From NCBI GenBank assembly GCA_032907525.1, contig JAJJPM010000097.1:1-15291 (forward strand): a DNA stretch of 15,291 nt, given 5' to 3'. This stretch comes from JAHJQQ01 sp032907525. Its GTDB lineage: Bacteria > Pseudomonadota > Gammaproteobacteria > Thiohalobacterales > Thiohalobacteraceae. Position 1 is the first letter of the stretch. Every line of letters begins with the position of its first letter. The notes under the pieces were generated by a model, which saw only the letters and a list, made by a program, of their open reading frames with translations, was not told the DNA's origin and ran no database searches. This document shows, in pieces, positions 1 through 5,363 of the stretch. The position numbers were made by a program, and so were the translations under genes.

Positions 1-51
1 CCGATATTAGGGGTTCTATGTGAAAGGGTAAAGAAGGATATGCCACAGCGC

Positions 52-127
52 GTAGGGTGCGTCGGCGCCAGCGACGCACCACGGCGCCCGCCCCCCGTGC
101 GTCGGGCTGCGCCTCGACGCACCCTCC
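52..127. repeat. GTAGGGTGCGTC-bounded miniature repeat, copy A
   Basis: The element starts with GTAGGGTGCGTC and ends with the near-complement GACGCACCCTCC (perfect copies end CCCTAC). Inside are two hairpins: GGTGCGTCG pairing with CGACGCACC over a 7-nt loop, and a second built on GTGCGTC/GACGCAC. Copies B, C and D have the same plan. This copy lacks the 24-bp palindrome that follows B and C. I see no gene in 1-51 or 128-181; the frame open across the left edge is made mostly of repeat and is not convincing as coding. Confidence 0.85.
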
Positions 128-181
128 AAGACTCCCTGCTGAGGCCTATTCACCGCAAGCGCTCATCCCCCCGCGCCAAAT

Positions 182-237
182 TGGGTGTGAATGGGCGTCT
201 TAATGAATGTGGCTCAAAAATGGGTGTAAATGGGTGT
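182..237. promoter_or_regulatory. Paired direct repeats upstream of fic
   Basis: Two 17-bp copies of TGGGTGTRAATGGGYGT lie at 182-198 and 221-237, with 15 of 17 positions identical and starts 39 bp apart. Each copy is itself two TGGGTGT-like half-sites 9-10 bp apart. The second copy ends 11 bp before the fic start. The position suggests a regulator site, possibly for autoregulation through the winged-helix domain of the Fic protein, but that is inference. Confidence 0.4.
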
Positions 238-248
238 AGTATTGGTTC

Positions 249-1298
249 ATGCTGCGAACCGACACTATCCAGATCACCCCGGAGATCCTGAGCCTCATCG
301 CCAGGATCGACGAGTTCAAAGGTGCCTGGCGCGCCTTGGGCACGCTCGCGCCCGACCGGCTGTCGGCCCTGCGCCGCGTGGCCACCATCGAGAGCATCGG
401 CTCCTCCACTCGCATCGAGGGCAGCAAGCTGTCCGACCGGGAAGTGGAGCAGCTGCTGTCGAATCTGGAGATCAAATCCTTCGCCACCCGCGATGAGCAG
501 GAGGTAGCCGGCTATGCCGAGCTGATGGACCTGGTGGGATCAAACTGGCAGGACATCCCCTTCACCGAGAACCACATCAAGCAGTTGCACCAGATCCTGT
601 TGCGCTACAGCGAGAAGGACACCTGGCATCGCGGCAACTACAAGACCAACTCGAACAGCGTCGCCGCCTTCGACGAAACCGGCGCACAGATTGGCATCGT
701 GTTTCAGACGGCGTCGCCCTTCGACACGCCCCGCCTGATGACGGAGCTGGTGGCCTGGGTGAACCGGGAGCGTGAGACGGCCCGGCTGCATCCGCTATTG
801 ATCATCGCCCTGTGCGTCGTCGTGTTCCTGGAGATCCATCCCTTCCAGGACGGCAACGGGCGGCTCTCCCGGGTGCTGACCACGCTCCTGCTGCTGCAGG
901 CCGGGTACGCCTATGTGCCGTACAGCTCGCTGGAGAGCGTGATCGAGCAGAGCAAGGAAGCGTACTACCTGGCCTTGCGGCAGACCCAGGGAACGATCCG
1001 CACAGAGGCACCGAACTGGCAGCCGTGGCTGGTGTTCTTCCTGCGCTCCCTGGCCGAGCAGGTTCGGCGCCTGGAGAAGAAGGTCGAGCGCGAGAAGATC
1101 GTGCTGGCGGCCATGCCCGAACTGCAGCTACAGATCGTCGAGTTCGCCCGCGAGCATGGTCGCGTCACCATTGGTGAGGTGATCAAGCTGACCGGGGCCA
1201 GCCGTAACACGCTGAAGCAGCATTTCCGGGCGCTGGTCGAACGCGGCACGCTTGATCAGCACGGCAGTGGCCGTGGAGTTTGGTACGGCCTGCGCTGA
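249..1298 (+). CDS. Fic family protein, class II, with C-terminal winged helix
   Basis: 349 aa. Fic proteins usually transfer AMP from ATP to a hydroxyl side chain of a target protein. The active-site motif HPFQDGNGRLSR at residues 197-208 matches HPFx(D/E)GNGRxxR in full, so activity is expected. An inhibitory motif of the (S/T)xxxE(G/N) type, STRIEG at 53-58, precedes the Fic core, which makes this a class II Fic with its own N-terminal inhibitory helix and no need for a separate antitoxin. Residues about 300-349 resemble a winged helix-turn-helix (TIGEVIKLTGASRNTLKQHF), seen in many Fic proteins of this architecture. An in-frame TAG at 237-239 leaves ATG 249 as the first usable start, although no strong SD precedes it. 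A duplicated antitoxin fragment begins 2 bp after the stop. The target is unknown. Confidence 0.93.
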   Translation: MLRTDTIQITPEILSLIARIDEFKGAWRALGTLAPDRLSALRRVATIESIGSSTRIEGSKLSDREVEQLLSNLEIKSFATRDEQEVAGYAELMDLVGSNWQDIPFTENHIKQLHQILLRYSEKDTWHRGNYKTNSNSVAAFDETGAQIGIVFQTASPFDTPRLMTELVAWVNRERETARLHPLLIIALCVVVFLEIHPFQDGNGRLSRVLTTLLLLQAGYAYVPYSSLESVIEQSKEAYYLALRQTQGTIRTEAPNWQPWLVFFLRSLAEQVRRLEKKVEREKIVLAAMPELQLQIVEFAREHGRVTIGEVIKLTGASRNTLKQHFRALVERGTLDQHGSGRGVWYGLR

Positions 1299-1300
1299 GG

Positions 1301-1406
1301 GCGACTACAAGAATGTGCACACCGACGTACGGGAATTGCTGGAACTGGGCCTGCTGGAAAAGGACGCGCGCGGCCGGCTCACGGCACCGTGCGGGATGCG
1401 GCATAA
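1301..1406 (+). pseudogene. Duplicated 3' fragment of the tumA-like antitoxin gene
   Basis: Bases 1301-1389 match 2142-2230 of the intact antitoxin gene with one mismatch, coding for the recognition part of the winged helix (DYKNVHTDVRELLELGLLEK). A 28-bp segment present in the intact gene (2231-2258) is then missing, which shifts the frame, and 1390-1406 matches the intact gene's last bases. There is no start codon or N-terminal two-thirds. The similarity continues into repeat copy B and its palindrome, so gene end and repeat were duplicated together. It is not expected to make a functional protein. Confidence 0.88.
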
Positions 1407-1410
1407 CCCC

Positions 1411-1540
1411 GTAGGGTGCGTCGGCGCCAGCGACGCACCGTCATGCCGGCCCCGGTGCGTCCCCCGTAGGGTGCGTCGGCGCCAGCGACGCACCGTCATG
1501 CCGGCCCCGGTGCGTCAGGCTGCGCCTCGACGCACCCTAC
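1411..1540. repeat. GTAGGGTGCGTC-bounded repeat, copy B, with internal 55-bp duplication
   Basis: Left end GTAGGGTGCGTC, right end GACGCACCCTAC, a perfect 12-bp inverted repeat. The first 51 bases (1411-1461) are repeated exactly at 1466-1516, so this copy has two left halves and one right half. Apart from that it is the same as copy C. Confidence 0.9.
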
Positions 1541-1550
1541 GAGAACCGAC

Positions 1551-1574
1551 GGGGACAGACTTAAGTCTGTCCCC
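1551..1574. repeat. Perfect 24-bp palindrome, copy 1
   Basis: GGGGACAGACTT followed by its exact complement. As RNA it would fold into a 10-bp stem with a UUAA loop on either strand. It lies 10 bp after repeat copy B, in the same arrangement as copy C. There is no T-run, so it is not a classical intrinsic terminator. Confidence 0.95.
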
Positions 1575-1583
1575 CTTCCACGC

Positions 1584-1630
1584 ATGATGGTCTTTGACGC
1601 CATAACATTTATGGTCTAACGTACCATCAT
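1584..1630. promoter_or_regulatory. Candidate operator/promoter of the tumE-tumA operon
   Basis: ATGATGGT at 1584-1591 is repeated as its exact complement ACCATCAT at 1623-1630, and ATGGTCT occurs at both 1587-1593 and 1611-1617. ATGGT (1611-1615) and ACCAT (1623-1627) form a tighter inverted repeat. A -35-like TTGACG lies at 1594-1599; no convincing -10 is at the right distance. Symmetry just before a TA operon fits autorepression by the DNA-binding antitoxin, which is inferred. Confidence 0.4.
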
Positions 1631-1685
1631 GTGAGCAAGGAAGCTCTTTCACTACAAGGCCACTCAGGGCGACGTCACGGTCGAA

Positions 1686-1922
1686 ATGATCGTCTGGGCG
1701 CTGCCCGGCCTGACACGGGAACGTCCCCATGCGTTGAAATACCGGCTGTATTGCGGCCGTGGCGGCGGATGCATCGTGCGCTACGACAACGAAGCCGGCA
1801 AAGGCGACCATCGCCACTATGGCGTGCGCGAGGAGCCCTACCGATTCGAGTCGCTGGAACGCCTGATCGAAGATTTCCGCAGCGATTGCACCCGACTGGG
1901 CGGGTGGAGGTGGAACGAATGA
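1686..1922 (+). CDS. TumE-family toxin (DUF6516-like), N-terminally shortened by a nonsense codon
   Basis: 78 aa as drawn. The stretch HALKYRLYCGRGGGCIVRYD, then GKGDHRH and REEPYRFESLERLIEDF, is characteristic of the TumE/DUF6516 toxin family, whose molecular target I cannot state. Family members normally begin about 19 residues earlier. Here the matching upstream codons are present from 1635 (ARKLFHYKATQGDVTVE), but the expected ATG at 1629-1631 is followed at once by TGA (1632-1634). A single C-to-T change from CGA would explain this, as would a sequencing error. The next in-frame ATG is 1686, with no SD before it, so the product is probably absent or lacks its first strand. The stop overlaps the antitoxin start as ATGA, typical of a coupled TA pair. 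The toxin-first order fits the family. Confidence 0.75.
   Translation: MIVWALPGLTRERPHALKYRLYCGRGGGCIVRYDNEAGKGDHRHYGVREEPYRFESLERLIEDFRSDCTRLGGWRWNE
1906..1910 (+). promoter_or_regulatory. Strong Shine-Dalgarno of the antitoxin
   Basis: GGAGG lies 8 bases before ATG 1919, inside the 3' end of the toxin frame. It fixes the antitoxin start and means the antitoxin can be translated without translation of the upstream toxin. Confidence 0.7.
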
Positions 1923-2275
1923 GCCGCATCGAATTCGAAGTGTTGAAACCACAGGCCGCGTTGGACGCGTTCGCGAAAACCTGGCGGCGCGTGGAGGCGG
2001 GCGACCAAACCGTGCCGCGTATCGCCTTCGGCAGTCTGCGTGAGCTGTTCTCCGCCATCACCGAAAGGCGCCTGGAGCTGGTCCGCTTTGTCGCCGCGAA
2101 CGAGACGCTGAACACCCGGCAACTGGCCCAACGGCTGGGCCGCGACTACAAGAATGTGCACACCGACGTACGGGAACTGCTGGAACTGGGCCTGCTGGAA
2201 AAGGACGCGCGCGGCCGGCTCACGGCACCGTTCGACGAGATCGTCATCCACGCCAGCGTGCGGGATGCGGCATAG
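1919..2275 (+). CDS. TumA-like winged-helix antitoxin (HVO_A0114-type DNA-binding protein)
   Basis: 118 aa. Residues about 45-110 form a MarR/ArsR-like winged helix: RRLELVRFVA, then NTRQLAQRLGRDYKNVHTDV as helix-turn-helix, then a beta-wing around GLLEKDARGRLTAP. This type of protein is the usual partner of TumE toxins; it should neutralise the toxin and repress the operon. Residues 1-44 are probably the toxin-contact and dimerisation part. The ATG overlaps the toxin stop (ATGA) and has a GGAGG 8 bases upstream. The same frame stays open upstream across the toxin gene, but that stretch has no family likeness and is out of frame with the toxin. A broken copy of its 3' end lies at 1301-1406. 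The gene ends 4 bp before repeat copy C. Confidence 0.85.
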   Translation: MSRIEFEVLKPQAALDAFAKTWRRVEAGDQTVPRIAFGSLRELFSAITERRLELVRFVAANETLNTRQLAQRLGRDYKNVHTDVRELLELGLLEKDARGRLTAPFDEIVIHASVRDAA

Positions 2276-2279
2276 CCCC

Positions 2280-2354
2280 GTAGGGTGCGTCGGCGCCAGC
2301 GACGCACCGTCATGCCGGCCCCGGTGCGTCAGGCTGCGCCTCGACGCACCCTAC
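2280..2354. repeat. GTAGGGTGCGTC-bounded repeat, copy C
   Basis: A 75-bp element with perfect 12-bp terminal inverted repeats (GTAGGGTGCGTC / GACGCACCCTAC), two internal hairpins and a 14-15 bp centre (GTCATGCCGGCCCC). It follows the antitoxin stop by 4 bp. It is the simplest copy and can serve as the reference unit. Confidence 0.92.
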
Positions 2355-2364
2355 GAGAACCGAC

Positions 2365-2388
2365 GGGGACAGACTTAAGTCTGTCCCC
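2365..2388. repeat. Perfect 24-bp palindrome, copy 2
   Basis: Identical to copy 1, and at the same 10-bp distance after its repeat element. It sits between two convergent genes, the antitoxin (plus) and the phosphohexomutase (minus, stop at 2400), where its hairpin could stop transcription from both sides. No T-run follows. Confidence 0.95.
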
Positions 2389-2399
2389 TCCTCTCGCCC

Positions 2400-3872
2400 T
2401 CAACCGTCGGCCCGCCGCAGCACCTCCAGGCAGGCGCGGTTCAGCTCCGCCGCCCGCGCTTCGGAATCCGCCTCGTTGTAGCAGCGGAACTCCGGCGCGT
2501 TGCCGGACGGGCGCAGGTGCACGATCTCGCCGTTCTCGAAGCGCATGCGCAGGCCGTCGGTGGTGTCGACCGCCGCCACCTTGCCGCACAGCCGGCCGAA
2601 CAGCCGCTCCATCGCGGCAAAACCGCCGGTGCTCAGCGATTCGATGAGTGCGCGCGAGCGCTCGGTGGGGTAGTCCTTCAGCCGGTCGCTGGCGGTGAAG
2701 CGCGGCGGCAGCGCCGTCGCCAGGGCGCTCAGCGGCACCCCACGCGCCCGCACCCCGGCCAGCAGCGCCAGGATGGGCAGCACGGCGTCGCGCGTCGGCA
2801 GTGCGGACAGCCGGCGGCCGTCGTGCCCGGGTTCCGACCCGATGTCGGAGGCCAGCAGGAACCCGCCGTTCGCCTCGTAGCCGGCCACCGCCGCCTGCCC
2901 CGCGGCCTGCAGCGCCTGCATGCCGGCGATCACGAACGGCGAACCGATGCGCGTGCGCTCGACGCATTCGAACGCCCCGCAGGCCTCGACCACGGAGTTG
3001 CTGCTCACCGGCGTCGCCACGGCCGTGATGCCCAGGGCCTGCGCGCACAGCACGCCGACGACGTCGCCGCGCAGCCAGTCGCCGCGCTCAGTGCCGATCA
3101 AGGGGCGGTCGGCATCGCCGTCGGTGGAGACGATGGCGTCGAAGCGGTGTTCCTCCGCCCACTGCCGCGCCAGCGCGACGTCCTCGGGACGGATCGCCTC
3201 GGTGTCGACGGGGATGAAGACCTCGGAGCGGCCCAGCCGCAGCACGTCCGCGCCGAGTCCGGCGAGGATCCCGCCGAGCAGATCGCGCGCCACGCCGGAG
3301 TGTTCGTAGACCGCGATGCGCAAGCCGGCGAGCGCGCCGGCGCCGAAGAAATCCAGATAGCGGCGCACGTAGCCGGCACGCGCTTCGTCGTCGACCGGCG
3401 GCAGCGCGTCGGTGCGCACGGTCGCGGGCAGATCGACCGTCTGCGCGCGGATGCCCGCCTCGTCGTCCTTGAGGATCTCGCCATGGGCGGTGTTGAATTT
3501 GATGCCGTTGCGGTCGTCGGGGATGTGGCTGCCCGTGACCATGATGGAGGGAATGCCCCGGGCGATGCCCCAGGCGGCGACCGCCGGCGAGGGAATGAAG
3601 CCGCAGTTGACCGGCCGGTAGCCGGCATCCACGCAGGCCGCGGCGATGGCCGCCATGATGGCCGGCGTGCTCGGCCGCAGATCGCCGGCGATGGCGATGC
3701 CGGCCCCGGGCTTCAACCCGGCCGCCGACTCCAGGTGCTGCAGAAAACCACGCGTGTAGGCGTAGCAGACCGGCGCGGTCATATCGACCACCCGCCCGCG
3801 CGCCCCGCTGGTGCCGAAACCCACGCCGCTGCGCGCCATCAGCTCGCTTATGCGCACCCGTTCGCCGTCCAT
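2400..3872 (-). CDS. Phosphomannomutase/phosphoglucomutase family protein
   Basis: 490 aa, alpha-D-phosphohexomutase superfamily, cytoplasmic. It should move phosphate between C6 and C1 of a hexose through a phosphoserine. All four active-site loops are visible: the phosphoserine loop TGSHIPDDRNG at 113-123 (Ser115), the Mg loop DGDADR at 251-256, the sugar loop YEANGGF at 332-338 and the phosphate loop RPSGNAPEFR at 454-463. The phosphoserine loop has Ile where most members have Asn (SHNP). Substrate choice between mannose, glucose and glucosamine cannot be settled; closeness to the rml operon makes glucose-1-phosphate supply plausible. I chose ATG 3872 (MDGERVRIS) because it has a purine-rich GGGGGCGG upstream and the FGTSG motif follows at the usual distance. 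A longer frame to 3974 would run through the terminator and into the tRNA gene. Confidence 0.9.
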   Translation of the reverse strand: MDGERVRISELMARSGVGFGTSGARGRVVDMTAPVCYAYTRGFLQHLESAAGLKPGAGIAIAGDLRPSTPAIMAAIAAACVDAGYRPVNCGFIPSPAVAAWGIARGIPSIMVTGSHIPDDRNGIKFNTAHGEILKDDEAGIRAQTVDLPATVRTDALPPVDDEARAGYVRRYLDFFGAGALAGLRIAVYEHSGVARDLLGGILAGLGADVLRLGRSEVFIPVDTEAIRPEDVALARQWAEEHRFDAIVSTDGDADRPLIGTERGDWLRGDVVGVLCAQALGITAVATPVSSNSVVEACGAFECVERTRIGSPFVIAGMQALQAAGQAAVAGYEANGGFLLASDIGSEPGHDGRRLSALPTRDAVLPILALLAGVRARGVPLSALATALPPRFTASDRLKDYPTERSRALIESLSTGGFAAMERLFGRLCGKVAAVDTTDGLRMRFENGEIVHLRPSGNAPEFRCYNEADSEARAAELNRACLEVLRRADG

Positions 3873-3892
3873 CTGCCGCCCCCGTAACGGAA

Positions 3893-3921
3893 AAAGGGCC
3901 GCCGGAATCCGGCAGCCCTTT
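3893..3921 (-). terminator. Intrinsic terminator after tRNA-Phe
   Basis: Read on the minus strand, AAAGGGCTGCCGG pairs with CCGGCGGCCCTTT (13 bp with one T-G pair) around the loop ATT, and the T-run continues past the stem. It lies 21 bp past the tRNA 3' end and 21 bp before the phosphohexomutase start, so it should separate the two transcripts. Confidence 0.88.
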
Positions 3922-3941
3922 GATATCTCAGCAAGAATTAG

Positions 3942-4017
3942 TGGTGGCCAGGGACGGAATCGAACCGCCGACACGGTGATTTTCAGTCACCTGCTCTACC
4001 AACTGAGCTACCTAGCC
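3942..4017 (-). tRNA. tRNA-Phe (anticodon GAA)
   Basis: 76 nt with CCA encoded. The acceptor stem GGCTAGG pairs with CCTGGCC (one G-T). The D arm begins AGCTCAGTTGGTAGAGC, the anticodon arm reads GTGACTGAAAATCAC with GAA at the centre, and the T arm has GGTTCGATTCC. Close to E. coli tRNA-Phe. It has its own promoter upstream and terminator downstream, so it is probably a single-gene unit. Confidence 0.97.
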
Positions 4018-4031
4018 CCGAGAGAAGGCGT

Positions 4032-4060
4032 ATTAAACCGGCGGGACCCGGTTAAGTCAA
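4032..4060 (-). promoter_or_regulatory. Sigma-70-type promoter of tRNA-Phe
   Basis: On the minus strand TTGACT (4060-4055) and TTTAAT (4037-4032), each 5 of 6 to consensus, are separated by exactly 17 bp. Transcription would start about 8 nt before the mature tRNA. Confidence 0.75.
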
Positions 4061-4072
4061 GGAATCCGGGGG

Positions 4073-4121
4073 GGAGTGAGGCGTTAGGCGTTAGGAGTGA
4101 GGAGTGAGGAGTGAGGAGCAC
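4073..4121 (+). repeat. Heptanucleotide tandem array, 7 units
   Basis: Seven consecutive 7-bp units: GGAGTGA, GGCGTTA, GGCGTTA, GGAGTGA three times, then GGAGCAC. The array ends 1 bp before the 24-bp palindrome. Its complement (TCACTCC-type) recurs at 4300-4320 and 7769-7805. Confidence 0.9.
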
Positions 4122-4122
4122 C

Positions 4123-4146
4123 GGGGACAGACTTAAGTCTGTCCCC
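4123..4146. repeat. Perfect 24-bp palindrome, copy 3
   Basis: Same sequence as copies 1 and 2, but here it follows a heptad array and comes before, not after, the terminal-inverted-repeat element (copy D). Confidence 0.95.
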
Positions 4147-4155
4147 TTATGGTCT

Positions 4156-4172
4156 CACGGAACAACACGGAA
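4156..4172. repeat. CACGGAA-type repeat
   Basis: CACGGAACAACACGGAA has two CACGGAA cores 10 bp apart, as at 9201-9219 and 13131-13149. Confidence 0.6.
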
Positions 4173-4194
4173 AAATGTTTGTGCCAAAAGCCAC

Positions 4195-4296
4195 GTAGGG
4201 TGCGTCGGCGCAGCGACGCACCGGGGGGTGGCGGTGGCGCGAAACCCAGGGTGGTGCGGAACCCGGTGCGTCAGGCTGCGCCTCGACGCACCCTAC
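4195..4296. repeat. GTAGGGTGCGTC-bounded repeat, copy D
   Basis: 102 bp with perfect 12-bp terminal inverted repeats. The left hairpin has lost one base of its loop and the centre is replaced by a longer, unrelated G-rich stretch. The ends are conserved and the middle is not, which suggests the ends are what matters. Confidence 0.9.
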
Positions 4297-4299
4297 GGC

Positions 4300-4320
4300 T
4301 CCTCACTCCTCACCCCTCAC
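4300..4320 (-). repeat. Heptanucleotide array overlapping the rmlB stop
   Basis: Three units, TCCTCAC, TCCTCAC and CCCTCAC. The rmlB stop codon (4317-4319) lies inside the third unit. The array is the inverse of the one at 4073-4121. Confidence 0.85.
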
Positions 4321-5363
4321 CCATACTGCGTCTGCAGGTACTGGCGGTATTCGCCCGAGCGCACGCGGTCGCACCAGTCGAGGTTGGCGAGGTACCAGTT
4401 CAGCGTCGCCTCGATGCCGGTCTCGAACTGATGGGCCGGGGTCCAGCCCAGTTCGCGCTGCATCTTCGAGGAATCGATGGCGTAGCGGCGGTCGTGGCCG
4501 GGGCGGTCGCGCACGAAGGTGATCAGTTCGCGGTAGGGCTTCGGGCCCGGGCGCAGCTCGTCCAGCCGGTCGCAGACGCGGTGGACGATGTCGATGTTGG
4601 CCCACTCGTTGTTGCCGCCGATGTTGTACACCTCGCCGACGCGGCCGCGCTCCAGCACGGCCTCGATGCCGCTGCAGTGATCCTCGACGTACAGCCAGTC
4701 GCGGATGTTGCGGCCGTCGCCGTACACCGGCAGCGGCTTGCCCTCGAGCGCGTTCAGGATCATCAGCGGAATGAGCTTCTCGGGAAACTGGTACGGCCCG
4801 TAGTTGTTGGAGCAGTTGGTGGTCAGCACCGGCAGGCCGTAGGTGTGGTGATAGGCGCGCACCAGATGGTCGGACGCCGCCTTCGACGCCGAATACGGGC
4901 TGTTGGGCTGGTACCGATGCGTCTCGGTGAAGGGTGCGTCGTCCGGGCCGAGGCTGCCGTACACCTCGTCGGTGGAGACGTGCAGAAAGCGCCGCCCGCC
5001 GGCGGCGTCGCCCCACACCGCGCGCGCCACCTCCAGCAGATTGAACGTGCCGTTGATGTTGGTCTGGATGAAGGCGTCCGGCCCGAGGATGGAGCGGTCG
5101 ACGTGCGATTCGGCGGCGAAGTTCACCACCGTGTCGATGCCTTCTTCGCGGAACAGCTTCTCCACCAGCGCGCGGTCGCCGATGCCGCCCTGCACGAAGC
5201 GGTAGTTCGGGCGGTCCCGGACGTCGGCCAGGTTCTCGGGATTGCCGGCGTAGGTGAGCGCGTCCAGGTTGACCAGCCGGTCGTCCGGGTGACGCTCCAG
5301 CCAGTAGCGCACGAAATTCGAGCCGATGAATCCCGCACCGCCCGTGACCAGCAACCGCTTCAT
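4317..5363 (-). CDS. rmlB: dTDP-glucose 4,6-dehydratase RmlB
   Basis: 348 aa, extended short-chain dehydrogenase. It converts dTDP-glucose to dTDP-4-keto-6-deoxyglucose with bound NAD, the second step of dTDP-L-rhamnose synthesis, in the cytoplasm. The Rossmann motif GGAGFIG is at 8-14, NFAAESHVDRSI at 81-92, the catalytic TDE at 131-133 and YSASK with Tyr157/Lys161. Length fits the family (about 350-360). ATG 5363 gives the standard N-terminus MKRLLVTGGAGFIG and overlaps the rmlD stop as ATGA; a longer open frame upstream is a shadow of rmlD. It is the last gene of the operon, and its stop codon falls within a heptad repeat. Confidence 0.97.
   Translation of the reverse strand: MKRLLVTGGAGFIGSNFVRYWLERHPDDRLVNLDALTYAGNPENLADVRDRPNYRFVQGGIGDRALVEKLFREEGIDTVVNFAAESHVDRSILGPDAFIQTNINGTFNLLEVARAVWGDAAGGRRFLHVSTDEVYGSLGPDDAPFTETHRYQPNSPYSASKAASDHLVRAYHHTYGLPVLTTNCSNNYGPYQFPEKLIPLMILNALEGKPLPVYGDGRNIRDWLYVEDHCSGIEAVLERGRVGEVYNIGGNNEWANIDIVHRVCDRLDELRPGPKPYRELITFVRDRPGHDRRYAIDSSKMQRELGWTPAHQFETGIEATLNWYLANLDWCDRVRSGEYRQYLQTQYG

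Noticed and set aside
1551..1574. Palindrome as a repressor operator
   Set aside because: The same sequence occurs downstream of genes and between convergent genes as well as upstream, so a dispersed repeat fits better.
1631..1918. N-terminal extension of the antitoxin to GTG 1631
   Set aside because: These codons overlap the toxin gene in another frame and look nothing like the family; ATG 1919 has a strong SD and the usual ATGA overlap.
52..2354. CRISPR array
   Set aside because: The repeats are inverted-repeat elements scattered over kilobases, with no regular spacer series and no cas genes.
2517..3887. 456-codon open frame on the plus strand
   Set aside because: It lies antisense to the phosphohexomutase, whose four active-site motifs are clear. 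Its His/Arg/Gly/Ala-rich product is typical of the reverse frame of a high-GC gene.
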